Below, piece by piece: positions 8,747-17,016 of a stretch of 42,249 bases of DNA. A program made the position numbers and the translations under genes. The notes under the pieces were generated by a model that was not told the DNA's origin, ran no database searches, and was given only the letters and a program-made list of their open reading frames with translations. Source of the DNA: Acidobacteriota bacterium. Lineage in GTDB: Bacteria > Acidobacteriota > Vicinamibacteria > Vicinamibacterales > UBA2999. Where the stretch lies: NCBI GenBank assembly GCA_016213695.1, contig JACQZV010000198.1, positions 1 to 42,249 of the forward strand, written 5' to 3'. The first letter of the stretch is position 1, and each line of letters begins with the position of its first letter.

Positions 8747-8811
8747 CCGCGGAGACACAGTGACACGGAGCGTGGAACCCACGTTGTCTCCGTGCCTCCG
8801 TGTCTCCGTGG
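8747..8811. repeat. Inverted octamer repeat in the pilB leader
   Basis: The left arm (8747-8770) and right arm (8786-8811) are imperfect inverted copies built from 8-bp units of the type CTCCGTGT/ACACGGAG. The centre is a perfect CGTGG-AAC-CCACG palindrome (8771-8783). The right arm reads CTCCGTGC, CTCCGTGT, CTCCGTGG in tandem. Aligned end to end, the arms differ at about 4 of 24 positions. The element fills most of the gap between the barrel-protein stop and pilB. Related copies lie at 21007-21030 and 21817-21840. Confidence 0.85.
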
Positions 8812-8826
8812 CTGGTCGTCGCTGAT

Positions 8827-10581
8827 ATGGCTGTCCGCATAGGCGAGCTTCTCCTCAAGGAGAAGCGCATCACCGTCGATCAGCTCCAGGAGGCGCTCAA
8901 CCATCAGCGCCAGCATGGGGGAAAGCTCGGCCTGAATCTGGTGACGCTCGGGTTCGTCAAGGACTCCGACATCACGGCGCTCCTCAGCAAGCAGTACGGG
9001 GTGCCCTCGATTTCGCTCGCGGAGTTCGAGGTCGACCCGGCGGTCATCAAGCTGGTGCCGGCCGAGACGGCCCAGAAGTACCAGATCGTGCCGCTGGCGC
9101 GTGCGGGCGCGACGCTGACGATCGCGATGACCGACCCGACCAACGTCTTCGCGATGGACGACATCCGGTTCATGACGGGCTACAACGTCGAGCCGGTCGT
9201 CGCGTCGGAAATCGGCGTGCTCGAGGCGCTCGCGAGGTACTACGGCGTGGCGGCGGGCAACGGGGCGGGCGGGACGGCGCCCTCGTGCGCGCTCGAGGTC
9301 GCGAGCCGGGCGCTCGAGCAGATGCCCGCCGACGCCGACGCGGCCAACGTCGAGGTCCTCGAAGACCTTGAGGAGATCAGCGCCGAGACGCTCGAAAAGC
9401 AGGGGGAAGAGGCGCCGATCATCAAGCTGGTGAACGTGCTGCTGATGTCGGCGATTCAGAAGGGGGCGAGCGACATCCACATCGAGCCGTACGAAAAAGA
9501 GCTGCGGGTGCGCTACCGCATGGACGGCCTGCTCTACAACATCATGTCGCCGCCGCTGAAGCTCCGGGATGCGATGACGTCGCGCATCAAGATCATGGCG
9601 AAGCTCGACATCTCCGAGAAGCGCCTGCCGCAGGACGGCCGCATCAAGATCCGGTTCCAGGACAACGGCAAGCCCAAGGACATCGACTTCCGCGTCTCGT
9701 GCCTGCCGACGCTGTTCGGCGAGAAGATCGTCATGCGGCTCCTGGACAAAGACAAGCTGATGCTCGACATGACGAGGCTCGGGTTCGAGAGCGAGTCGCT
9801 GGCGAAGTTCGAGGCCGCCATTCTGAAGCCGTGGGGCATGGTGCTCGTGACCGGTCCCACCGGGTCGGGCAAGACCAACACGCTCTATTCGTCGATCTCA
9901 CGGATCAACACGACCGACACCAACATCATGACGGCGGAAGATCCGGTCGAATTCAACCTGGTCGGCATCAACCAGGTGCAGGTGCGGGAGAACATCGGCC
10001 TGACGTTCGCCGCCGCGCTGCGCAGCTTCCTGCGGCAGGACCCGAACATCATCCTCGTCGGCGAGATCCGCGACTTCGAGACGGCGGAGATTGCCGTCAA
10101 GGCCGCGCTGACGGGCCATCTGGTGCTCTCGACGCTGCACACCAACGACGCGCCGAGCACGATCAACCGGCTGATGAACATGGGCATCGAGCCCTTTCTG
10201 GTGGCGAGCTCGCTCAATCTGGTCTGCGCCCAGCGTCTGGTGCGGCGTGTCTGCAAGCACTGCGTCGAGCCGGCCCCGACACCGCCGCAGGCGCTGGTCA
10301 ACGCGGGCTTTACGCCCGAGGACGCCAGGTCCGTCGTGCCGCAGCGCGGCAAGGGTTGCGACAAGTGCAACAACACGGGCTACAAGGGCCGGGTCGGTCT
10401 GTATGAGGTGATGGAAGTCACCGACGAGCTGCGGGAGTTGATTCTGGTCGGCGCCTCCGGGCTCGAGCTGCGCCGGAAGGCCGTGGAGGAGGGGATGCTG
10501 ACGCTTCGCCAGAGCGGCCTGCGCAAGGTCAAGGAAGGGGTCACGACGATCGACGAGGTCGTCAGGGAGACGGTGAAATAA
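8827..10581 (+). CDS. pilB: Type IV pilus extension ATPase PilB
   Basis: The 584-residue protein is the hexameric cytoplasmic motor for pilus polymerisation. It has an N-terminal MshEN/T2SSE_N domain (about residues 1-150), then the GspE-type ATPase with Walker A GPTGSGKT at about 343-350, Asp box, Walker B ILVGEIRD, and the His box ending LSTLHTNDAPSTINRL. The C-terminal tetracysteine zinc motif is intact (C476, C479, C511, C514), which marks a PilB/GspE assembly ATPase rather than PilT. I chose ATG 8827 because the preceding in-frame codons come from the intergenic octamer repeat and MAVRIGELL matches family N-termini. It heads pilB-pilT-pilC. No strong ribosome-binding site is visible. Confidence 0.97.
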   Translation: MAVRIGELLLKEKRITVDQLQEALNHQRQHGGKLGLNLVTLGFVKDSDITALLSKQYGVPSISLAEFEVDPAVIKLVPAETAQKYQIVPLARAGATLTIAMTDPTNVFAMDDIRFMTGYNVEPVVASEIGVLEALARYYGVAAGNGAGGTAPSCALEVASRALEQMPADADAANVEVLEDLEEISAETLEKQGEEAPIIKLVNVLLMSAIQKGASDIHIEPYEKELRVRYRMDGLLYNIMSPPLKLRDAMTSRIKIMAKLDISEKRLPQDGRIKIRFQDNGKPKDIDFRVSCLPTLFGEKIVMRLLDKDKLMLDMTRLGFESESLAKFEAAILKPWGMVLVTGPTGSGKTNTLYSSISRINTTDTNIMTAEDPVEFNLVGINQVQVRENIGLTFAAALRSFLRQDPNIILVGEIRDFETAEIAVKAALTGHLVLSTLHTNDAPSTINRLMNMGIEPFLVASSLNLVCAQRLVRRVCKHCVEPAPTPPQALVNAGFTPEDARSVVPQRGKGCDKCNNTGYKGRVGLYEVMEVTDELRELILVGASGLELRRKAVEEGMLTLRQSGLRKVKEGVTTIDEVVRETVK

Positions 10582-10583
10582 TC

Positions 10584-11708
10584 ATGACGCTACCGGAGTT
10601 GCTGCAGAAGGTTGTCGAGATGGACGGTTCCGATCTGCACCTGGCCACCAAGACGCCGCCCCAGATCCGCGTGCACGGCCACCTCGAGCGGCTCGACGGT
10701 CCCGACCTGTCGCCCGCCGACACGAAGGCGCTCACCTACAGCGTGCTGACCGATGCGCAGAAGAAGCGGTTCGAGGAGACGCTCGAGCTCGATTTCTCGT
10801 TCGGCATCCAGGGCGTCGGCCGCTACCGCTGCAACATGTTCCACCAGCGCGGCGCGGTCGGGGCCGTGTACCGGCTGATCCCGGAGAACGTCCGCACCTT
10901 TCAGGATCTCGGGCTGCCCGCGGTGGTGGCGACGCTCGCCGAAAAGCCGCGCGGCCTCATCCTGGTCACCGGCCCGACCGGCAGCGGCAAGTCGACCACG
11001 CTGGCGGCGATGATCGACAAGATCAACAAGGAGCGGCACGACCACATCCTGACGATCGAAGATCCGATCGAGTTCGTGCACCAGCATCAGAGCTGCCTGG
11101 TCAACCAGCGCGAGGTGCACCAGGACACCCAGAGCTTCTCGGCCGCGCTCCGATCCGCGCTGCGGGAGGACCCCGACATCGTCCTCATCGGCGAAATGCG
11201 CGACCTCGAGACCGTGGAGTCGGCGCTCCGGATTGCCGAGACGGGCCACCTGACGCTCGGGACGCTGCACACCAACTCGGCGGCGCAGACCATCAACCGC
11301 ATCATCGACATCTTTCCCGCCCACCAGCAGAGCCAGATCCGCACGCAGCTGTCGCTCGTGCTCGAAGCCATCGTCTGCCAGGCGCTGCTGCCGAAGATCG
11401 GTGGAGGGCGCGTCGTGTCGCTCGAAATCCTGGTCCCGACGCCCGCCATCCGGAACCTGATCCGCGAGGACAAGATCCACCAGATTTATTCCGCGATGCA
11501 GACCGGACAGGAGAAGTTCGGGATGCAGACGGCGAACCAGTCGCTCGCCACGCTCTGTCAGAAGAAGCTCGTGACGCTCGAGACGGCGCTGTCGGCGTCC
11601 TCCAACCGTGAGGAGCTGCAGGAGATGATCAACCGCGGCGTCGGGGTGGTGGCGGGCGCCGGCCTCGGACGGCCCGGCGTGGCCCCGCGGCCAGGGCTGG
11701 GACGATGA
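10584..11708 (+). CDS. pilT: Type IV pilus retraction ATPase PilT
   Basis: The 374-residue protein depolymerises the pilus and powers twitching motility. It has Walker A GPTGSGKS at residues 130-137, Asp box TIEDPIEF, Walker B IVLIGEMRDLET, the His box TLGTLHTN, and the PilT-specific AIRNLIRE motif near residue 290. It lacks the tetracysteine motif of PilB, as expected. The start lies 2 nt after the pilB stop, so the two are coupled. The C-terminus carries a Gly/Pro/Arg-rich extension of about 20 residues beyond the usual PilT end. Opposing motors in adjacent genes are normal for type IVa pili. Confidence 0.97.
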   Translation: MTLPELLQKVVEMDGSDLHLATKTPPQIRVHGHLERLDGPDLSPADTKALTYSVLTDAQKKRFEETLELDFSFGIQGVGRYRCNMFHQRGAVGAVYRLIPENVRTFQDLGLPAVVATLAEKPRGLILVTGPTGSGKSTTLAAMIDKINKERHDHILTIEDPIEFVHQHQSCLVNQREVHQDTQSFSAALRSALREDPDIVLIGEMRDLETVESALRIAETGHLTLGTLHTNSAAQTINRIIDIFPAHQQSQIRTQLSLVLEAIVCQALLPKIGGGRVVSLEILVPTPAIRNLIREDKIHQIYSAMQTGQEKFGMQTANQSLATLCQKKLVTLETALSASSNREELQEMINRGVGVVAGAGLGRPGVAPRPGLGR

Positions 11709-11715
11709 ATGGGCG

Positions 11716-11736
11716 GTAGGCAGTAGGCAGCAGGCG
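11716..11736. repeat. Tandem heptamer repeat between pilT and pilC
   Basis: Three 7-bp units GTAGGCA, GTAGGCA, GCAGGCG occupy most of the 42-nt gap between pilT and pilC. The following GGGAG (11736-11740) is the best candidate ribosome-binding site for pilC. I see no inverted partner arm here, unlike the other heptamer elements in this window. Confidence 0.8.
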
Positions 11737-11750
11737 GGAGCGACAAACAG

Positions 11751-12974
11751 ATGGCAACGTTTGCATACACAGGACGATCGCGCGCCGGGCAGACGGTGAC
11801 CGGCGAGTTCATTGCCGACACGGTGGACGCGGCCGTGGCGGCGCTGCGGCGCGACCAGATTCTCGTCACGCAGATCAACGCGGTCAAGGAGCGGGCGGTC
11901 GCGCGCGCCCGGAAGGTGCGCGCGAAGGCCGTCAATGCGAAGGACCTCGCGGTCTTCACGCGGCAGTTCTCGGTGATGATCGGCGCCGGCCTCCCGCTCG
12001 TGCAGTGTCTGGACATCCTCGGCACGCAGGCCGAGGACCGGAGCTTCGGGGAGGTGATCCTCGCCACGCGCGCCGATGTCGAGGCGGGCGCGTCGCTGGC
12101 CGACGCCATGAAGAAGCACCCGAAGGTATTCGATCCGCTGTTCACCAACATGATTGCGGCCGGTGAAGCGGGCGGCATCCTCGATGCGATTCTCAAGCGC
12201 CTGGCCACCTATATCGAAAAAGCCGTCAAGCTGAAGGGCCAGGTCAAGTCGGCGATGATCTATCCGGTGGCGGTCATCGTGATTGCCGGCGTGGTCGTGA
12301 CCGCGATCCTCTGGAAGGTCATTCCGACGTTCGCGTCGCTGTTTGCCGGCCTCGGAGCCGACCTGCCGCTGCCGACCCGGATCGTGATCGGGCTCAGCAA
12401 CGGCCTCGTGCGCTACATGCCGTTCCTCGTCGTCGGCGGGATCGCCCTGGCGGTGGGGTTCCGCACGTACTACGCCACGCCCGCCGGACGCATGGCGATC
12501 GACCGGTTGACGCTGAAGCTGCCGATCCTCGGCATCCTGATGCGGAAGATCGCCGTCGCGCGGTTCTGCCGGACGCTCTCGACGCTGCTCGCCTCGGGGG
12601 TGTCGATTCTGGAGGCGCTCGACATCACCGCGAGGACGGCCGGCAACGCGCAGGTCGAAGAGGCGATCTTCACCACCCGCAAGAGCATCGAGCGCGGCGA
12701 GACGATTGCCACCCCCCTGAAGCAGACGGCCGTGTTTCCTCCGATGGTCGTGCAGATGATCGCGGTCGGCGAGGCGACCGGGGCCCTCGACACGATGCTC
12801 GGCAAGATCGCCGACTTCTACGAAGATGAGGTCGATGTCGCCGTGGCGGGCCTGCTGACGCTGCTCGAGCCGCTGATGATCGCCCTGCTCGGCGGCATCG
12901 TCGGCGGCATCGTCATCGCGATGTACCTGCCGATCTTCAGCCTGATCAACCAGCTGACGGGCGGCGGAGGTTAG
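11751..12974 (+). CDS. pilC: Type IV pilus inner-membrane platform protein PilC
   Basis: The 407-residue protein has two tandem GspF/T2SSF domains, each a cytoplasmic helical bundle followed by membrane helices. The first contains FTRQFSVMIGAGLPLVQCLDIL and the second FCRTLSTLLASGVSILEALDI, with hydrophobic stretches near residues 170-195 and 215-240 and at the C-terminus. PilC is the rotor-like membrane platform that PilB and PilT act on. The N-terminus MATFAYTGRSRAGQTVTGEF is the standard PilC/GspF opening, which supports ATG 11751. A Gly-rich tail ends 1 nt before the proposed CTG start of pilS, and its GGAGG codons double as the pilS ribosome-binding site. Confidence 0.96.
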   Translation: MATFAYTGRSRAGQTVTGEFIADTVDAAVAALRRDQILVTQINAVKERAVARARKVRAKAVNAKDLAVFTRQFSVMIGAGLPLVQCLDILGTQAEDRSFGEVILATRADVEAGASLADAMKKHPKVFDPLFTNMIAAGEAGGILDAILKRLATYIEKAVKLKGQVKSAMIYPVAVIVIAGVVVTAILWKVIPTFASLFAGLGADLPLPTRIVIGLSNGLVRYMPFLVVGGIALAVGFRTYYATPAGRMAIDRLTLKLPILGILMRKIAVARFCRTLSTLLASGVSILEALDITARTAGNAQVEEAIFTTRKSIERGETIATPLKQTAVFPPMVVQMIAVGEATGALDTMLGKIADFYEDEVDVAVAGLLTLLEPLMIALLGGIVGGIVIAMYLPIFSLINQLTGGGG

Positions 12975-12975
12975 G

Positions 12976-14661
12976 CTGGATCTCCGCGCCCGCGTCGCGA
13001 CGCTGATTGCCGTCCGCGTGATCGTCGGCACCCTCCTGCTCGGATGGGCGACGCTCATCCAGCTGAACGCGCCGGGCGCGTTCCCGATCGACCCGTTCTT
13101 CTTCCTGATCGGGGTTACCTACGCGTTGAGCATCGCCTACCTGGCCACGCTCGGCGGCGTGGAGCGCTTTCCCTGGCTCGCGGATCTGCAGCTCGGCGCC
13201 GACGCGATTCTCGTGTCGGGGTTCATCGGGCTCACCGGCGGCATCGCCAGCTACTTTTCGTCGCTGTACCTGCTGCCGATCATCGCCGCGAGCATCATCC
13301 GGTTCCGGCGCGGCGCGCTGCAGGTGGCCGTGCTGAGCGTGGTGCTGTACCTCGGCCTGGTGAGCGGGCAGTACCTGGGGCTTTTTCCGCGATGGCTGGG
13401 CGAGGCCGTGTCGCTGCCGTCGCGCCAGTTCGCGCAGTACACGATTGCGATCCACCTGTCGGGCTTCATGGCGGTGGCCGTGCTCTCCGGGTCGCTCGCC
13501 GAGCGGCTGCGGTCGGCGCAGTCGCGCCTGCGCGACGCGTCGGACGAGATCCAGGATCTCCGCGCCTTCAACGAATACGTCATCGATGGCCTGTTGAGCG
13601 GCCTGGCGACCGCCGACGCCGAGCGGCGCGTGCTGACCTTCAATCGCGCGGCGGCGGCGATCACCGGCATTCCAGCGGAGCAGGCCATCGGCCAGGATGC
13701 CGCCGACGTGCTCCAGCTGCCGCGCGACGTGCGCGCGCGGCTTGCGACGCTGGTGCAGACGCGAAGCCTGCGCGTGGAATGTGACTATCGGACCGGCGAG
13801 GGGCGTGTGCTCGTCGTCGGCCTCATGGCGACGATGATCGCGCTGCCCAACGGCCGGAGCGGCTATCTGTTCACGTTCCAGGACGTGACGGAGCTGCGGC
13901 GGCTCGAGCGGACCTCGCGCATGCAGCAGCGGCTCGCGGCCGTCGGTGAAATGGCGGCGGGCATCGCCCACGAAATCCGGAACCCGCTCGCGGCGATGTC
14001 GGGGTCGATTCAGGTGCTGCGGCAGGAGCTGCCGCTCAGCGAGGAACAGACCCAGCTGATGGACATCGTGCTCCGCGAATCGGACCGCCTCAACGACACC
14101 ATCCGGTCGTTTCTCGCCTACGCGCGGCCGCAGGCGATCTCGATGACCCGTCTCGACGTCGCGAGGGTCGTGCAGGACGCCGCGCGGCTGCTGCGGAACA
14201 GCACCGACGCCCGCGCGACGCACACCGTCGACGTGCAGGTGCCGCCGGGTCCGATCTGGTACGAGGCCGATGACAATCAGATGCGGCAGATCATCTGGAA
14301 CATCGCGTCCAACGGGCTGCGCGCGATGCCCGGCGGAGGACGGCTCCTGCTCTCGGTGGGCCTCGACACCACCGCCGGCGACGGCGAGGTCGTGCTCAGC
14401 GTCAGCGACGAGGGGCACGGGATCCCGCCCGAGGAGCTCGACAACGTCTTCCAGCCGTTTCGAAGCTCGTTCGAAAAGGGGACGGGCCTCGGCCTGGCGA
14501 TCGTGCATCGGATCGTCACCGACTACGGGGGCGCGATCCAGGTCTCGTCCACCGTGGGCGCCGGCACTACCGTGGAGGTGCGGTTGCCGGTTCGGCGCGG
14601 CGCGGGCGGCGCATCCGGCGCGGCCGAGACTGCACCCGTGTCGGGGAGGTCCACGCGGTGA
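12976..14661 (+). CDS. pilS: Sensor histidine kinase PilS
   Basis: This membrane kinase pairs with PilR. It has about six N-terminal membrane segments (to about residue 175), a PAS domain (around DGLLSGLATADAERRVLTFNRAAA), a HisKA dimerisation helix with the phospho-His in GIAHEIRNPLAAMSGS, and an HATPase domain with N box (IIWNIASNGLRAM), G1 (DEGHGIPPEEL) and G2 (GTGLGLAI). The start is uncertain. The first standard start is GTG 13018 (547 residues), which would cut into the first membrane helix and has no ribosome-binding site. CTG 12976 (561 residues) follows GGAGG (12966-12970) by 5 nt and restores an Arg-bearing first helix as in Pseudomonas PilS. I prefer CTG 12976, with moderate confidence. 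The 3' end overlaps pilR by 4 nt. Confidence 0.93.
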   Translation: MDLRARVATLIAVRVIVGTLLLGWATLIQLNAPGAFPIDPFFFLIGVTYALSIAYLATLGGVERFPWLADLQLGADAILVSGFIGLTGGIASYFSSLYLLPIIAASIIRFRRGALQVAVLSVVLYLGLVSGQYLGLFPRWLGEAVSLPSRQFAQYTIAIHLSGFMAVAVLSGSLAERLRSAQSRLRDASDEIQDLRAFNEYVIDGLLSGLATADAERRVLTFNRAAAAITGIPAEQAIGQDAADVLQLPRDVRARLATLVQTRSLRVECDYRTGEGRVLVVGLMATMIALPNGRSGYLFTFQDVTELRRLERTSRMQQRLAAVGEMAAGIAHEIRNPLAAMSGSIQVLRQELPLSEEQTQLMDIVLRESDRLNDTIRSFLAYARPQAISMTRLDVARVVQDAARLLRNSTDARATHTVDVQVPPGPIWYEADDNQMRQIIWNIASNGLRAMPGGGRLLLSVGLDTTAGDGEVVLSVSDEGHGIPPEELDNVFQPFRSSFEKGTGLGLAIVHRIVTDYGGAIQVSSTVGAGTTVEVRLPVRRGAGGASGAAETAPVSGRSTR

Positions 14662-16097
14662 CGTCGTCGTCACGGCACACCGGGCCGGCAGACGTCGATC
14701 GCCCGCGCGACGCCCCGGCCAGCAGGCCTCGGATTCTCGTCGTCGATGACGAACCGTCGATGCGCGAGATGCTGCGCATCGTGCTGCGCCGCGACGGGTA
14801 CGACGTCGTGCTCGCCGACAACGGCCGGGACGCCATCGAGCGCCTCCAGACGGAGCCCTTCGACCTGCTGCTGTCGGACATCCGGATGCCGGATCTGAGC
14901 GGCGTCGAGGTGCTGCGGGCTGCGAAGGAGATCAACCGCGACCTCGTGGCGTTCATGATGACCGCGTTCGCCTCGACCGACACCGCCGTCGAGGCGATGC
15001 GGCTCGGCGCGGTCGATTACTTCATCAAGCCGTTCAGCATGGACGAGCTGCGGCTGAAGGTGCGCCAGCACTTCGAGACCCACCGCCTCCGGCAGGAGAA
15101 CCTGCTGCTCAAGCGCGCGCTCAACACCCGGTACGAGTTCTCCAGCATCCTCGGCCGCAGCGACGCGATGCAGCAGGTCTTCGGGACCATCCGCACCATT
15201 GCGGCGACGCACACCACGGTGCTCGTCAGCGGCGAATCGGGCACCGGCAAGGAACTCGTCGCGCGCGCCATCCACTTCAATTCGCTCCGGCGCGACCGGC
15301 CGTTCGTGGCGCTCAACTGCGGCGCCGTGCCGGAGACGCTGCTCGAATCCGAGATCTTCGGCCACATCCGCGGCGCGTTCACCGGTGCCCACGCCAACAA
15401 GAAGGGACTCATCGAGGTCGCCGAGGGCGGGACGATCTTCCTGGATGAAATCGGCGAGATGGCGCCGTCGATGCAGGTGAAGCTGCTGCGCGTGCTCCAG
15501 GACCACCGGTTCCGGCGGCTCGGCGGCACCGACGAAGTGCAGGCCGACGTTCGCGTGATCGCCGCGACCAATCAGGACCTGACAAAGATGGTCGCCGAGG
15601 GACGCTTCCGCGAGGACCTCTATTACCGGCTGAACGTGCTCTCCCTGAAGCTCCCGCCCCTTCGCGATCGCGCGGAAGACATTCCGCTGCTGGCCGAGCA
15701 CTTCCTGCAGCAGTTTGTGTCGCAGATGGGCAAGCGCGTGCGCACGATTTCCGCCGAGGCGCTCGCCCTGCTCGAGCGGCACGCGTGGCGCGGCAACGTG
15801 CGGGAGTTGCAGAACGCCATCGAGCGCGCCGTCGCGCTCGAGCAGACCGAAACGATCCTGCCCGAAAGCCTCCCCGACGAAGTGCGCGCCGCGCCTGGCG
15901 CGTACGCAGGCCCCGCCGGGCCGCTTCCCGCGATCAGCGAGGGGTTCGACCTGGAGGCGCGGGGCGAGGCGTTTTATCGCCACTACATCGCGCTGGCGCT
16001 CGAACGCACCGGCGGCGTGCAGGTCAAGGCCGCCGAGCTGCTCGGCATGAGCTTCCGGTCGTTCCGGTACTACGTCAAGAAATACAACCTGAAGTAA
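14658..16097 (+). CDS. pilR: Sigma-54 response regulator PilR
   Basis: The 479-residue NtrC-type activator has a receiver domain (phospho-Asp in LLSDIRMPDLSG, about residue 74), a sigma-54 AAA+ domain with Walker A GESGTGKE, the sigma-54 contact loop GAFTGA and the Walker B GGTIFLDEIGEM, and a C-terminal Fis-type helix-turn-helix (KAAELLGMSFRSFRYYVKKY). The GTG start overlaps the pilS stop as GTGA and follows GGGGAGG (14643-14649). By family knowledge, PilS-phosphorylated PilR activates pilA with RpoN. That fits the -24/-12 promoter at 16241-16255 directly downstream. An N-terminal tail of about 20 polar residues precedes the receiver domain. Confidence 0.96.
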   Translation: MTSSSRHTGPADVDRPRDAPASRPRILVVDDEPSMREMLRIVLRRDGYDVVLADNGRDAIERLQTEPFDLLLSDIRMPDLSGVEVLRAAKEINRDLVAFMMTAFASTDTAVEAMRLGAVDYFIKPFSMDELRLKVRQHFETHRLRQENLLLKRALNTRYEFSSILGRSDAMQQVFGTIRTIAATHTTVLVSGESGTGKELVARAIHFNSLRRDRPFVALNCGAVPETLLESEIFGHIRGAFTGAHANKKGLIEVAEGGTIFLDEIGEMAPSMQVKLLRVLQDHRFRRLGGTDEVQADVRVIAATNQDLTKMVAEGRFREDLYYRLNVLSLKLPPLRDRAEDIPLLAEHFLQQFVSQMGKRVRTISAEALALLERHAWRGNVRELQNAIERAVALEQTETILPESLPDEVRAAPGAYAGPAGPLPAISEGFDLEARGEAFYRHYIALALERTGGVQVKAAELLGMSFRSFRYYVKKYNLK

Positions 16098-16127
16098 GCC
16101 CGCCTGACAATTCACGGCAGCCGCAAG

Positions 16128-16142
16128 TGACAAAATATGTCA
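16128..16142. promoter_or_regulatory. Candidate PilR enhancer site upstream of pilA
   Basis: TGACAAAATATGTCA has perfect 5-bp inverted arms TGACA/TGTCA. It lies about 100 bp upstream of the -24 element, the distance normal for sigma-54 enhancer sites. A further TGACA half-site is at 16105-16109. The TGTC core agrees with the (C/G)TGTC motif described for Pseudomonas PilR. The assignment is inferred. Confidence 0.5.
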
Positions 16143-16240
16143 GTTGACGTTTCCTGCCGTCTGCATGCCGTATGGCGTCACTAACGATAAGCGTCTCAGT
16201 TACCGATAGTTAAACCGTATCAGACAGGGCTCGTCCGTTC

Positions 16241-16257
16241 CGGCACAGCCATTGCGA
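16241..16257 (+). promoter_or_regulatory. Sigma-54 promoter of pilA
   Basis: CGGCAC (16241-16246) and TTGC (16252-16255) give the required GG-N10-GC spacing (GG 16242-16243, GC 16254-16255) and match the RpoN consensus TGGCACG-N4-TTGC at most positions. Transcription would start near 16267, leaving a leader of about 83 nt that contains the heptamer hairpin. pilR directly upstream encodes the expected activator. Confidence 0.8.
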
Positions 16258-16280
16258 TAAGAGTGGCTGTCCGACGCTAG

Positions 16281-16331
16281 TTGTCAGTTGTCAGTTGCCA
16301 GAACTGAGAGCCGACAACCGACAACCGACAA
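16281..16331. repeat. Inverted heptamer repeat in the pilA leader
   Basis: Three units TTGTCAG, TTGTCAG, TTGCCAG (16281-16301) face three units CCGACAA (16311-16331) across a 9-nt spacer. The arms are near-complementary, with about one mismatch per heptad. The element lies between the predicted pilA transcription start and the ribosome-binding site, so it would form a leader stem-loop in the mRNA. Confidence 0.85.
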
Positions 16332-16349
16332 CCACCCGAGGAGCAACTT

Positions 16350-16883
16350 ATGAAGACCATGAACGACAACAAGGGTTTCACGCTGATCGAGCTGCTGATC
16401 GTCGTCGCGATCATCGGCATCATCGCGGCCATCGCGGTGCCGGGCCTGCTGCGCGCACGCATGTCGGGCAACGAGGCCTCGGCGATTGGCTCCGTGCGCG
16501 CCATCAGCAGCGCGGAAGCGACGTTTGCCTCGAGCTGTGGTGGCGGCGGCTATGATGTCACCGCCGCAGCGACCGGCTTGTCGACGCCTCCGGTCGCTGG
16601 CAGCCCGGCCTTCATTCCGTCTGACTTGACGGGCGCGCTCGACGGCACGGCGCCGAAGAGCGGTTACAACTTCGCCCTTGCCGATGGCCCTGCAGCCACA
16701 GCAGTGCTCGCCGCTGACATTTGCGCGAGCGGCGTTGCGACCTCGACCCAGTTCTTCGCGACCGGCGCGCCGGCAGTGGAGGGTTCAACCGGCACGCGGT
16801 ATTTCGGGACCGATGAATCGGGACAGATTCGGCAGAATACTGCGGCCATCACGGCCATCACGGACGGCCAGGCGCTTCAGTAA
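16350..16883 (+). CDS. pilA: Major type IV pilin PilA
   Basis: The 177-residue prepilin has a 9-residue leader ending in Gly and the class III methylation motif KG/FTLIELLIVVAIIGIIAAIAVP, with Glu at mature position 5. The globular part is rich in Gly, Ala, Ser and Thr and contains exactly two cysteines (Cys63 and Cys125 of the precursor), suited to one disulfide. GAGGAG (16338-16343) precedes ATG 16350. It follows pilR and a sigma-54 promoter, and a strong hairpin with a T tract ends the unit, so it is probably transcribed alone at high level. A pilin with this short acidobacterial/deltaproteobacterial-type head is likely the main fibre subunit; that it is major rather than minor is inferred from context. 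Confidence 0.94.
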   Translation: MKTMNDNKGFTLIELLIVVAIIGIIAAIAVPGLLRARMSGNEASAIGSVRAISSAEATFASSCGGGGYDVTAAATGLSTPPVAGSPAFIPSDLTGALDGTAPKSGYNFALADGPAATAVLAADICASGVATSTQFFATGAPAVEGSTGTRYFGTDESGQIRQNTAAITAITDGQALQ

Positions 16884-16895
16884 CTCCGACGGGCC

Positions 16896-16985
16896 CAGGG
16901 TTCAGGCCTCAGGGCTCAGGCCTCAGGGATCAGGGCTGTCCGGCCTCAGTTGTGAGGCCTGGGCCCTGAGCCCTGGGGCCTGAGC
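16896..16985. repeat. Inverted heptamer repeat after pilA
   Basis: Six left-hand 7-bp units (CAGGGTT, CAGGCCT, CAGGGCT, CAGGCCT, CAGGGAT, CAGGGCT; 16896-16937) face four right-hand units (AGGCCTG, GGCCCTG, AGCCCTG, GGGCCTG; 16955-16982). In the middle is a perfect 7-bp hairpin GGCCTCA-GTTG-TGAGGCC (16942-16959). It fills almost the whole pilA to VKOR gap. Confidence 0.88.
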
Positions 16986-16991
16986 TTTTTT
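16942..16991 (+). terminator. Probable intrinsic terminator of pilA
   Basis: The perfect stem GGCCTCA/TGAGGCC with a GTTG loop sits inside a longer heptamer inverted repeat, whose right arm is followed directly by six T residues (16986-16991). A long GC-rich stem plus a T tract downstream of pilA is what an intrinsic terminator needs. Confidence 0.7.
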
Positions 16992-16999
16992 GTTATAGT
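16991..16999 (+). promoter_or_regulatory. Extended -10 element before the VKOR fusion gene
   Basis: TG-T-TATAGT forms an extended -10 box 17 nt before the ATG at 17017, overlapping the end of the T tract of the pilA terminator. No good -35 box is visible. It would let the next operon start independently of pilA. Confidence 0.45.
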
Positions 17000-17016
17000 G
17001 CCGCAGGATACCAGCC

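Noticed and set aside
8747-8811. The inverted octamer repeat considered as a CRISPR fragment or transposon end.
   Set aside because: There are no spacers, no transposase gene and no target-site duplication, and the unit period is only 8 bp.
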